Assembly (NCBI RefSeq): GCF_004337985.1
Contig: NW_021940924.1
Span: 1-64,000, forward strand
Length of the DNA stretch: 64,000 bases
From: Pyricularia pennisetigena
Taxonomy: Eukaryota > Ascomycota > Sordariomycetes > Magnaporthales > Pyriculariaceae
Reading direction: 5' to 3'
Translations under genes and position numbers: made by a program
Notes under the pieces: model-generated
What the model was told of the DNA's origin: nothing
What the model saw: the letters and a program-made list of their open reading frames with translations, nothing else
Databases searched by the model: none
Shown here: piece by piece, positions 43,317 through 52,180 of the stretch
Numbering within the stretch: the first letter of the stretch is position 1
Layout: each line of letters opens with the position of its first letter

Positions 43317-43670
43317 TAAACAGACGCTGCCGAACCCCTTTAACTTGCAGTCGGTGGCAAGGCAGACGCTGTACCTTTTGATGAACAGCGTCCAACGAGA
43401 CGCCAGCCGGGCTGGATCGTTCAAGGGTCCCCCGTCAAAGGTATTAACGGGTCTCCACAATAATCATTGGTCAGTTCGCGGCCTGTCAAGAACCGTGTCC
43501 ATTCCAGGGGGTTCCAACAACACAGTCCGTGCCTCTCAAGGACCGTACATAAGCGCAACCACCGGAGCACCTCTGTCTAAAGCACCTCTGTACCTTGGCC
43601 ACCAACCGATGCTCGTTCCATCCCGACCTCATACACTCTTTTCCACCCGCGCGAAAATCCTGACTGCGCA
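43317..43670. other. N join at 43317, then 5' flank of the FAD oxidase gene
   Basis: Position 43317 is N and marks a break in the rhodopsin-like gene. The remaining 350 bases should hold the promoter of the gene at 43671. No regulatory element could be identified. Confidence 0.5.
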
Positions 43671-45156
43671 ATGGCGGTCTTGAACCTGCAGCGCCTTCTG
43701 GCTGGCCTGCAGCTCATCACAGTGGTAACATCTGCGGCAGTTGAACTTGGTTATCGCGCTGTCGCCACCGACTTGGAGCGCCTCGTCATGTACTCCACCG
43801 TGGGCGTGTCTGTGCGCCAGCGATGGAGTGAGTTCGACGCGCCCGTGCCGGTTGTTGTCGTCAACGCCACGTGCGAAAACGACATCAAAGCGGTGGTCAA
43901 GTACTGCAGCAAGAACAAGGTCCCCTTGCTCCCTCAGAGCGGCGGCAATGGCTGGGCTTCGCTCAACTTCAAGACCCCTGGCGTCATCCTCAACCTCGCG
44001 GGCCTGAATCAGGTCGTCGTCAGTGCAGACAAGCAGACTGCCCGCGTCGGCGGCGGCGCCATCATATCCGATGTGGTCGCCGCTGCTGATGCGGCCGGGG
44101 TGCTCGTCCAGACTGGCAATTGTAATTGCGTCGGCGCACTCGGCGCCGGCCTCGGTGGCGGCTATGGCAACCTCATCGGCGAGCTGGGCATGGCCGTCGA
44201 CAACATGCTGTCCCTCCGGGTGATCACCGCCGCCGGGGAGGCGATCAATGTCAGCCCGTCTTCTAACCCGGATCTTTGGTGGGCTATGCGCGGCGCTGGC
44301 CCCAACTTCGGCATCGTCACCCACGCCACCTACAAGGCCGTCCCCACCGCCAACCGCAACGCCTGGCTCATGACTCTGACATTTGATGGTTCCAGGGTCG
44401 CCGAGATTGCGCAGGCCGTGGAAGACCTACCCCTCCTGCCCAAGCAGGTCGTCTTCTTCATTCTCTCCAACTCGGCCATCATGGTCACTGGCTTCCTCCG
44501 CGGTGGCAGCGAGGAGGCTGGCCGCAAGGCGTTTGCACCCCTCTATGCCCTTTCCCCGCTCACCCAGAGCTCCCACGTCGCCCCGTACACCGCCTGGAAC
44601 GCCCCCAACGACTTCTTCTGTGCCCGTGGCGACCGGAAGCCCGCCTTCACCACTGCCCTCCCCAACATGAAGGCCTTGTCCTGGCCCGCCGTCTGGGACT
44701 TGTACGACAGCTTCCAGAAGCTGCCCGGTGCCCAGAACTCGGCTGTCCTTGTTGAGCGTTACAACCTTACCAAGGCTCAGTCCGTTGGTCGCACTGCTAC
44801 CGCCGTTCATGATGAGCTGCGCTTTAACTCCTTCGGTCAGGCCGTTGTCATTCCTTGGTACAAGGACGCAGCCCTCGATGGCCAAGCCCTTGACTTTGCT
44901 TCCAAAGTGCGTGATATTTGGGGCAGTCCCGCCGGCGGCAAACACAACCCTGCGTAAGTGTTCTCTTCATTTTTTCCCTTCCAGTTTCGAAATGATAGAA
45001 GCTCACAAAAGCCCCTTTTGCTGTAGTTACATCAACTTTGCTCATGGTGATGAAGACCTGGCCGCCATCTATGGCTCCAGCCTACCCCGCCTCCAGGAGC
45101 TGAAGAAGCGTTGTGATCCTAACAATGTGTTTGGACAATGGTTCAGCCTTGCATGA
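43671..45156 (+). CDS. secreted FAD-binding (PCMH/BBE) oxidase
   Basis: Exons 43671-44953 and 45027-45156; the 73-base intron (GTAAGT...CTGTAG) joins in phase, giving exactly 471 codons with stop (470 aa). A signal peptide is present (LLAGLQLITVVTSAAVELG). The FAD_binding_4 domain shows PVPVVVVNATCENDIKAVVK, PLLPQSGGNGWASLN, GGGAIISDVV and GALGAGLGGGYGNLIG. The BBE C-terminal domain ends YINFAHGDEDL and CDPNNVFGQW. In most relatives the SGGH histidine binds FAD covalently; here it is Asn (residue 93), while Cys151 and Cys153 lie near the second attachment region. The codon choice is C-rich and unlike the AT-richer surroundings; the gene looks intact. Likely an extracellular or secretory-pathway oxidase, as often found in secondary-metabolite clusters; the substrate is unknown. 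Confidence 0.92.
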
Positions 45157-45478
45157 GCTCGAAATGTGGAAGTTCTGTTAGTCATGGTTTACATGGATTG
45201 AAACAGAGCAAGCGCATCGTTGGCAGACTACCCTCAAATAACACCATTTTGGGGAAGCTTGAGACGAGGACATCAGCCTAAGACCAGCATATCCTAAATC
45301 TCACTTGAGAAGTTTCAAAATGCTATGACCAAAGAAGGTCGGGGGCTCAATTGGGCGAAACGCGCTGGCCTGACAAACAGGGAATGCTACCGACGTAACG
45401 CAGAGTCTAGGAAGAATTGTAAATTCCTACAACCACAGAAGCGCAATCACAGTTTCTACAAACCTTAGACCTGAAAAG
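45157..45478. other. intergenic
   Basis: 3' flank of the oxidase gene; nothing recognised. Confidence 0.4.
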
Positions 45479-45672
45479 ACCTCGGTCATCTGACTGGCCT
45501 ATCGACCTGATGGATTCTGCTGTGTCTGGCCTCCATCTTCGTTTGTTAGGCACCAGCTGAATCAATGGAGGACGGGCACATATGTACCTTGGATGGGTTG
45601 CAGACGTTTGTAAACCGCCGCCTCGTGTTCAACGTCTTTAAAAAATGCCTGAACCGTGCCCTTGCTGACATC
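45479..45672 (-). pseudogene. fragment of a coiled-coil/kinase-like family gene
   Basis: Two blocks match the kinase part of the gene at 17487-20006. CATATGTACCTTGGATGGGT with the downstream AAACCGCCGCCTCGTG stretch matches 17957-18050. The preceding 90 bases match about 17565-17650. About 300 bases between the two blocks are deleted. A decayed paralogue, not a product of recent duplication. Confidence 0.75.
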
Positions 45673-46819
45673 CGGCACGTCGAGGGAAAAAACATGAGAC
45701 ATATCACGCATCCCATAGATGGGGAGGGGCCATGCGCATCCGAGTTTTTGATAAATTTCAGCCGATATTCTGATTGGTTTCGACCAACAAAACGCAGCAG
45801 TATGCTAGGAAGGAAACGATCTTCTCTGCCAGGTATCTTGGGAGCCTGCGATTGGTTACCCGTCCGAGAAATTGCAATGTGGGAGGCCCACCACCCTCCT
45901 ATTAACTGGTTAACAGTCTTGGCAGTGGGCGATCCCGCTACACAAGCGGCAGCACCCCTGAGAGGCTGCATGGCCTCTCTCAGTCTATACATTAATGAGT
46001 TAATTGTGGTACTATTCAACAAGCCAACAAAACTTTGGTACATTGCAATCAGGAGATTCGGGATGATGCAGCGTATGTGAGCCTTACTTCTTTATTGATG
46101 TAGGCGCATGGTCTAGTAGCCTACGCGTAGTCGAGATGTGCATAAGATCAGCTAATCCAACAACGTATAGGTGGCGAAAGGATTAACGTCAGTTGTTCTT
46201 CGTCGAATGATAGATCAGGGCACACTACATGTTGCATGTTACGGAAGATCAAATATTGTGATTTCTTGAAGTAGAACGTTAAAATTCAATTAACTCGGAG
46301 CAAGATCTATTGAAATGCCTTCTTTTTCGATCTCATTCTCCTTGGCTGGATCGATCAGAGAACGAAGTTTGCTCGAAAAAGTCAACCCAAAGCTTTTAAG
46401 ATCGACAGAATTCATAACAACCCCGACACGACAATAAAAGCGCTTGTTCTAGGTATTTCGAGAAAACAATAGCCACGTCAACTCTTAGAAGAGGCTGCAC
46501 TTACAGGATATTCGTATTATGATTTTTAGATAGGACTTGAGTTTGACATCTTTGGGTTGTAAACATAACCTTTGTCCCAAAAGTGGTCCTACACGAAAAT
46601 ACATTTGCGAGGTCCTGTTCTTGGCTACCAATTCAACTGCCTGCCAATGCAACTGGACAAGACTATAAATCTATGCTCAGACCCCTCCCAAGAATTACCT
46701 TTCGAGCGTGACCAAAGCGGTGGTCTGCTCTTCAACCTCTTATCAGACTATTTTCGTTATTGCGGCCGAATACCCGCGTCTGGCTTCCAGATCAAATATC
46801 AAGAAAGCTTAGCTAGAAC
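45673..46819. other. no gene supported
   Basis: Short frames on both strands; no motif. AT-rich around 46250-46560. Confidence 0.35.
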
Positions 46820-47260
46820 ATGGTGAGATCCTATGTCCTCAATATTGAATCAGTGCTGATGAAGATAAAGGCAAACGTTATTCAAGACTTGACGTTCAAG
46901 CTCCTTGCTGCAACTTTATCAACACACGAAAACCATCAAGGCCAAACTTCAAGTATCGAGCGAAACCCCGAGCAGACTTCTAGTCGTCCGTCGAGCGAAG
47001 CTCTCTGGGCGAACTTAGAGAGGCTGTATGACCGGAGTTTTATACAGGTGGTAGAGCTAAAAGGAGAGCTTAAAAAGATGGAAACCGCGCTTAAACAGAC
47101 GGAAATCGCGCTTGCTGATGCTTTGGAGACATTGGACAAGCAGAGTAAGATAGTAGAAGCATACGAGACTAGAGACCGCTCTGTGCGCCTTCCAATTGAA
47201 GCAAGTGCTTGGAAGTACTGCAAAAACTGCGCAAAGGGGTGGCTGGAGGCTCGCAAATAA
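46820..47260 (+). CDS. hypothetical coiled-coil protein
   Basis: A 146-codon frame from ATG 46820. Heptad-like central helix: LERLYDRSFIQVVELKGELK then METALKQTEIALADALETLD. It ends with a short CxxC (YCKNCAKGW). Coiled coil plus a short cysteine pair could be a small regulatory or transposon-derived protein. I do not recognise the family, and no splice extension is obvious. Confidence 0.3.
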   Translation: MVRSYVLNIESVLMKIKANVIQDLTFKLLAATLSTHENHQGQTSSIERNPEQTSSRPSSEALWANLERLYDRSFIQVVELKGELKKMETALKQTEIALADALETLDKQSKIVEAYETRDRSVRLPIEASAWKYCKNCAKGWLEARK

Positions 47261-48020
47261 TCATCGGAGATACGAAGATGCAACAGTTTGAGCATAATCA
47301 TCCTCCTCTCGACAACATACATCGAAATTCATTTCTTGCCCCATACAGTATTAATAGTGACTGGCTCAAGCACTGTATACCCATTCGTACCTGGTCAAGC
47401 GACTTCTAGGACAACGGGGCGCGTTAGTGGGTGCGTTCTACATGGTCGCTACGTTATACGCTAAACATGAACATTCTGTTCGCCTCTTCACTAATCATCT
47501 AGCAAAGCATGGCATGATGGATATTTTACGAAAGGTGCCGTCCCAAAATCCTGGATGTAGCCCAGCTGCCGAAAACACGAGTTTTATTACCCATCAAACC
47601 GACGCAATCGCCGTACAAACCGATCAGCCAAATTCTATAGCATACTAGAAGCAGTATGAAGGAAGGAGAGAAAGAGGAGATTGATGTTGACATTGAAATC
47701 CCGGCAACGATCCTTAGAGGCGTGTTGGACAACAGTCCCAAGGGAAAGGCGGAGGATGCCATCGATTGTCGCAGCTGTAAACCCATGTCTCGACCAGTAG
47801 CAGGCACCGCGACTGGAAGATCTGAAAAAGTGCGGAGTAGATGACATAGGCCACAAAAAGGTGGGGAAAGCAAACAATGTCCGTGTTCTTCTGCAAGTCA
47901 AGAACTAAAAATGAGTTACTTGTGTGGCTCCCACGTCACGTGTCCACATGGCGCTTTGGCCATGGGGACACACCCACTACTTCCGGAACGATTTCCCACA
48001 AAATTAGATAGACTTGTTGT
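47261..48020. other. no gene confidently supported
   Basis: A frame at 47427-47648 and an acidic stretch at 47656-47844 could be parts of one decayed gene. No motif. Confidence 0.3.
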
Positions 48021-48192
48021 TGCATTAGATAATCAGATAGATCTTGTCGTCACATGACAACAAGCGCTGAGTCAGCGTTAGGAGCACGATAAAAGCTCCA
48101 ACACGCGTTCTAGCTCAGATAGCACTACCTACACCAATACATAGCTCTCCTACCCACTAAATCTGGCTGTGCGTGTACGTGAGTGTGCGTCA
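48021..48192 (-). repeat. solo LTR, family A, copy 3
   Basis: The minus-strand reading begins TGACGCACAC and ends TCTAATGCA, with the same internal order as 3930 and 8578. Very similar to the copy at 8578. No clear target duplication. Confidence 0.7.
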
Positions 48193-48729
48193 TCAGTTCT
48201 TTGGTCGGTTTGTAATTGTTCCAAAGGAACCTGTCAGGTGCAATCGGAATCTACCAAGCCACATGAGTCACGCCTCCACACCACCACTACTAAAAATGTT
48301 AACTACGAAATTTGGCGAAGCCCATTTCACCTTCTACTTGTAGGCCACCATGTCGGTCTTTGTTCTATTTCCGAACCAGAAATTGGGAATCAAGATACCA
48401 GCCATGGCTGTACACCAGAGCTAAATTTAGGCTTTTGCAGATTTATTTGACTTTAATCAGGACTGAAGGAAGTCCTGAAGTCGAAAAGTTGACCCACGAG
48501 TAAATATCCCGCAGCGCCCCAAAAGTAGCACCCCTATACAAAAAGTTACGTATGTCCTGAAATTGGACCACTCACTAAGCCCCACTTCTGGGCGTGAACT
48601 TAAGGCATATCCCTTGGTCAAAATGGTTCTTGAGCTTGCGATTACGACTCGCACAACAGTAATTAAATACTTTTTTTTACCAACCTGATCTCAATCGACG
48701 GCAATAGGGACCGACGGCAGCGAGATATA

Positions 48730-49786
48730 ATGACGAGTTGTACGAATGTAGGATCTGCAGCAGGATCTAATGACGAGCGCAGACCATTTCCCCGGGAAGA
48801 AAGGCTCTTGCAAGATGCAGAAGCTGCGACAGATAAATTACAGGCTAAGGATCTAGTACGTGCTTGGATTCAACATTGCTGTAACTCGGCAGTCCAGATC
48901 CGAAGCTAATGATTGACCTGTTCGTTGCTAGAAAGTAAAAACGAAAGTGCGTATTGCCAAATTTGGGCTGCGAGGAGTTGGGTTCAGTTGCAGTTTGATT
49001 ATCATAGCCATGATATCCACAACTTTCACAATCTTCAATGCGACCAAGACGTTGCCGAGGCAGAACGGATTATCTGCCTGGTCTGCTACAACAAACCCGT
49101 GGCCACAAATATTGATACTTTCTGTTTCCTGTGTTTCTGTCCTGGTTTGCGTTTGGACTTTCTGGTCTTACTGCCGTGGAGGGCACCAAAAGGCGGAAAA
49201 GACTGGGATATACCATAATATTCTAGCTCTCGGAGGATTCGGTCTGGGTATGGCTCTTTGGGTCACCAGCGCTGTTTCCTTTCAGCATCAGCGAAACAGC
49301 AGTAATAACCAGGATCTGTGGGGATGGTCCTGTGTACAAAACGGTCGCTCGGAGCTGCTCAAAGAAAGTGTCGATTATGCACTGCTTTGCAGACTGCAGG
49401 TAACTGTGCACAGAATCCCTTTCTAAAGGTGCATTTGTCTAACTCATTCCTCACTATAATCCCAGGACTGGACTGTCATCTGCGTCACTATCGAGATTGT
49501 TGTTGATGCTCTGACCATTGGCTTGTATTCAATCGTTGTCTACCGCTTTTACTCTCTACGCAGACTTCAAAAGTCGATGGATCGGCGAGACAAAGCTAGA
49601 ATGGAATTTGACTCTATTCAGACTACTGGAAACTTACCACAATCCAACTATCTACAGCATTTTTCACATCAGCCCAACCACAATAACGACAGATCTTTGG
49701 AAGGTGAACATGGGCAGGGAAGCCCGGTCACCACATATCTACAGCCGGTCCCTATTCCATCGGCTTACGCAAACAGGGTCGGCTAG
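48730..49786 (+). CDS. four-helix membrane protein (MARVEL-like layout), three exons
   Basis: Exons 48730-48855, 48932-49399 and 49466-49786; introns of 76 and 66 bases with GTACGT/GCTAG and GTAACT/CCCAG borders, both phase 0. Total 915 bases, 304 aa plus stop. A hydrophilic cytosolic N terminus (ERRPFPREERLLQDAEAATD) precedes four membrane segments: GFSCSLIIIAMISTTFTIF, PQILILSVSCVSVLVCVWTF, ILALGGFGLGMALWVTSAVS and VICVTIEIVVDALTIGLYSI. A conserved-looking WGWSC lies in the loop between helices 3 and 4. The C-terminal tail is polar. The topology resembles fungal MARVEL-type or conserved four-TM proteins of unknown function. No stops or frameshifts; probably functional. Confidence 0.75.
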
Positions 49787-50282
49787 CAACATCTCCAAAG
49801 GGGCCTTTTGGGATTGACCAGGAACTGCTAAGGCACTAAATGAGTATTGTAGATCTTTGCAAAGTATTTGTGGCTGTCACCGTAGCTGGGCAATTTTGAA
49901 TTCAGGATAGTTTTTGTTCTTCAGATATAGGAATTTCGACGACATAAGATTTGCATCGGCCCTCATTAATGTGCCCAATACGACTTCGTCCGACTGCCTT
50001 ATCCATTGAGGGAGTGGACCTTGGAAGCAGCCGGTAACAGCCAACAATAGGATTTGTAGCCTGCTCCTGATGATCTAGCGTATCAAAACAGCCTTTGGTT
50101 GCTTGTTTTTCTTTTCTAAAGGACAGGGTGATGATGTTGAATGCGTTTTCCGCGGGAGCTCCTTGGCTACCATACCGAAACAAAGAGCATGTGTTCCCTT
50201 CCATAACTTCGTCTGGATTTCGTTGAAACTCTCCTGCTTTTCGCACGCAGTCAGTAGCCAACTTGTATGATCATGCAAATAG
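49787..50282. other. intergenic
   Basis: A minus frame 49902-50261 has no recognised motif. No upstream (membrane) exons of the ferric-reductase-like gene were found here. Confidence 0.35.
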
Positions 50283-50303
50283 ACTCGTTATGCAGGCTCC
50301 TTT

Positions 50304-50421
50304 ATGATGGCGTTGATATGTCTTGACCTTCATAGTGCATGGGATTTTAATTCGGCGACCGCGGTGATGTCCGGTCAATATGTGTATCTCTGTGTTCCTG
50401 GGGTAAGTCGCACATCGTTTT
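50304..50421 (+). pseudogene. ferric-reductase-like gene, part upstream of the insertion
   Basis: The frame from ATG 50304 reads ALICLDLHSAWDFN then SGQYVYLCVPGVSRTSF, the first strands of a ferredoxin-reductase-type FAD-binding domain (G-Q-Y-x-Y-L). The last five bases (GTTTT, 50417-50421) are the target duplication. The N-terminal haem-binding membrane domain of ferric reductases is not present upstream, so the gene was already truncated or rearranged. It continues on the other side of the element at 56322. Confidence 0.75.
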
Positions 50422-50614
50422 TGTGACATTTGGACCATGAGATCACCAGACCCTAACCCTGACCCCTGACCAACGACCCACCAGGGTGATACCTTTATCT
50501 ACGTCGCGTCAAGCTCAGAACTTTGTTTGTTTCCTTTCTTCTCCTCAGAGTAGAATCTTCGTCGATAGGCGCCAATAGACTAGCTTCCGTGCTATGCTTA
50601 CCCTGGCCGTGACA
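50422..50614 (+). repeat. chromovirus 5' LTR
   Basis: 193 bases. If the primer pairing described at 50617 marks the RNA 5' end, R would start at 50547 and U3 would be 50422-50546. The segment near 50450 with CCCTAACCCTGACC looks telomere-like but is part of the LTR. Confidence 0.97.
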
Positions 50615-50616
50615 CA

Positions 50617-50626
50617 ATTCTACTCT
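50617..50626 (+). promoter_or_regulatory. self-priming primer-binding site (inferred)
   Basis: ATTCTACTCT, two bases after the 5' LTR, is the exact reverse complement of AGAGTAGAAT inside the LTR (50547-50556). No 3' tRNA complement starting TGG is found at this position. In Tf1/sushi-group elements the 5' end of the mRNA folds back and primes reverse transcription from exactly such a site; here the pairing is 10 bases. Confidence 0.7.
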
Positions 50627-50632
50627 CTAAAG

Positions 50633-50651
50633 AATCGCTGGCCTAGCGATT
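50633..50651 (+). other. leader hairpin
   Basis: AATCGCT-GGCCT-AGCGATT forms a perfect 7-base-pair stem with a 5-base loop in the RNA leader between the primer site and gag. Possible packaging, dimerisation or priming element. Confidence 0.6.
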
Positions 50652-50780
50652 AACAAATAAGGCGCAACAACCTATCTTTACGCCGCTGGCGAGCGACGAA
50701 AATAAATCCGCACTCGACAGACCAGACCCGACCGGAGATTGACAAAGACGTCAACTTCAAACCCAGACCGACCCCAACCT

Positions 50781-52154
50781 ATGCCCAGGCTGAAGGACCA
50801 TCCACCTGCGAGCAGGAAATCACAAAGGTTGATTTCGAACAAGACGGAGCAAACAGATCGCTCCACTGACGACCCGACCCGACCAGAGAGTGAAACCGAT
50901 TTCACGCCAAACACCGATTCCACCCTCGAAGACGAAATCGAAGTTGATTCTCTTTCGAACACCGCGTGGCCTAGCATAGAAACGCCCGAGGAAAATTTAG
51001 ACGAATTCGAGTTTGCAGAAGCAAGGCATACAACGCCGGAAGCAAACCCCAATATGATGGCAGACGGAAATGACCTAGCCAGCGAGATCGCTAGGCTACA
51101 GGCAGTTATCACACGCCTGCAAACCGAACGACAGAACAACCAACCGGAAGCCCGACAAGCCACACCCGAAAATAGCGCCTTTGGAGGCACCAGGTTCGAA
51201 CCGACCGGCCTAGCCAGCAGGAAAGCATTTAAGCCGTACGGCCATAGCCAAGAAGCAGCCAACCCGCACTACAGCGAAAGAGCCAAAAGTAGAGGATCAG
51301 ATCCAGGTACATTTTCCGGCAGTTCAACCACTTTTGATCGCTGGATTACGAAATTAGCAGATTATTTCGAAGAGGATAACACAACCTTCCGAACTGAACG
51401 AAGCCGCATGGCAAAACTGTTCAGCCTGTTGGACGACCGACCAGCAACGATGCTGGAGACCAGATACAATTCAGAGACCCAACCGTATTCATGCGTGGCA
51501 GAGATGATCCAGGTTTTGGCCACGGTGTACCATAACAGTAATCAAGCGTCCGAAGCATGGGAAAAACTATCAAAAATGTATTTTGAATGCGGACCAGGTA
51601 ATGACGTTTACAGTTTCATTGCCGAGGTGAATGCTCTTGCCGATAAAATTGGAGTACCAGCAGGAGAACGCAAAACTACGCTGTGGCAACATATCCCGGC
51701 AGACCTCGATCACCGGCTGTTACGAGACAGCAAGGACCCCAGAATATCTTATGAAGAATTCGCAAATTTGGTGGCCGATGCAGCTCACAGCACTCAGCGA
51801 GCGTATCGGGAACGAGAGGAGCGAAGACAGAAAATTCGCGGTAATGACAGAAAAGAAAGATCCCCCTACAGCCCAGACAAAAACGGGAAAAGCAATCGAG
51901 GACGCTATTACGAATCCAGAAACCCGAGCAAAGGAGAAACAAGCGACATGGCACCCAAAACAACAGAAGCCACAGGACGAGGTTTGACAAAACCTGAAAA
52001 AATGGCTCATTGGGAAGCCAACACTTGCTTCGCGTGCGGGAAAGAAGGACACAAATCATTTGAATGCCCCAATAAAACGAAAGCAGTCAGGGCCTTGGAT
52101 TTTGAGGACAACCACAGCATTAGTGACGAGCAAAAGCGATCGGGAAAAGAGTGA
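50781..52154 (+). CDS. chromovirus Gag (capsid/nucleocapsid)
   Basis: The first ATG is at 50781 (MPRLKDHPPASRKSQ); the frame is open upstream to a TTG at 50739. 457 aa. A disordered acidic N terminus is followed by the capsid-like helical region (DRWITKLADYFEEDNTTFRT, ALADKIGVPAGERKTTLWQH). The single zinc knuckle near the C terminus is CFACGKEGHKSFEC (CX2CX4HX4C), which binds the genomic RNA. The stop TGA is at 52152-52154, just after a slippery heptamer. Gag forms the virus-like particle in the cytoplasm. Confidence 0.93.
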   Translation: MPRLKDHPPASRKSQRLISNKTEQTDRSTDDPTRPESETDFTPNTDSTLEDEIEVDSLSNTAWPSIETPEENLDEFEFAEARHTTPEANPNMMADGNDLASEIARLQAVITRLQTERQNNQPEARQATPENSAFGGTRFEPTGLASRKAFKPYGHSQEAANPHYSERAKSRGSDPGTFSGSSTTFDRWITKLADYFEEDNTTFRTERSRMAKLFSLLDDRPATMLETRYNSETQPYSCVAEMIQVLATVYHNSNQASEAWEKLSKMYFECGPGNDVYSFIAEVNALADKIGVPAGERKTTLWQHIPADLDHRLLRDSKDPRISYEEFANLVADAAHSTQRAYREREERRQKIRGNDRKERSPYSPDKNGKSNRGRYYESRNPSKGETSDMAPKTTEATGRGLTKPEKMAHWEANTCFACGKEGHKSFECPNKTKAVRALDFEDNHSISDEQKRSGKE

Positions 52155-52180
52155 GACCGCCGCAAGCCTCCTCGGTGGTC
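52142..52180 (+). promoter_or_regulatory. -1 ribosomal frameshift signal (gag to pol)
   Basis: The heptamer G GGA AAA (52142-52148) fits X XXY YYZ in the gag frame. After a six-base spacer a stem of eight pairs follows, GACCGCCG (52155-52162) with CGGTGGTC (52173-52180), one G-U pair and a 10-base loop. The pol frame is -1 relative to gag and lacks an ATG until 52184. All three elements are where a programmed frameshift needs them. Confidence 0.75.

Noticed and set aside
43629..44945. Minus-strand frames of 170-231 codons opposite the FAD oxidase
   Set aside because: GC-rich third positions keep the opposite strand open; the plus strand has motifs, signal peptide and a correct intron.
50440..50480. 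Telomere repeat (CCCTAACCCTGACC) at 50.4 kb and again at 56.1 kb
   Set aside because: Lies inside both LTRs of the chromovirus, so it travels with the element.
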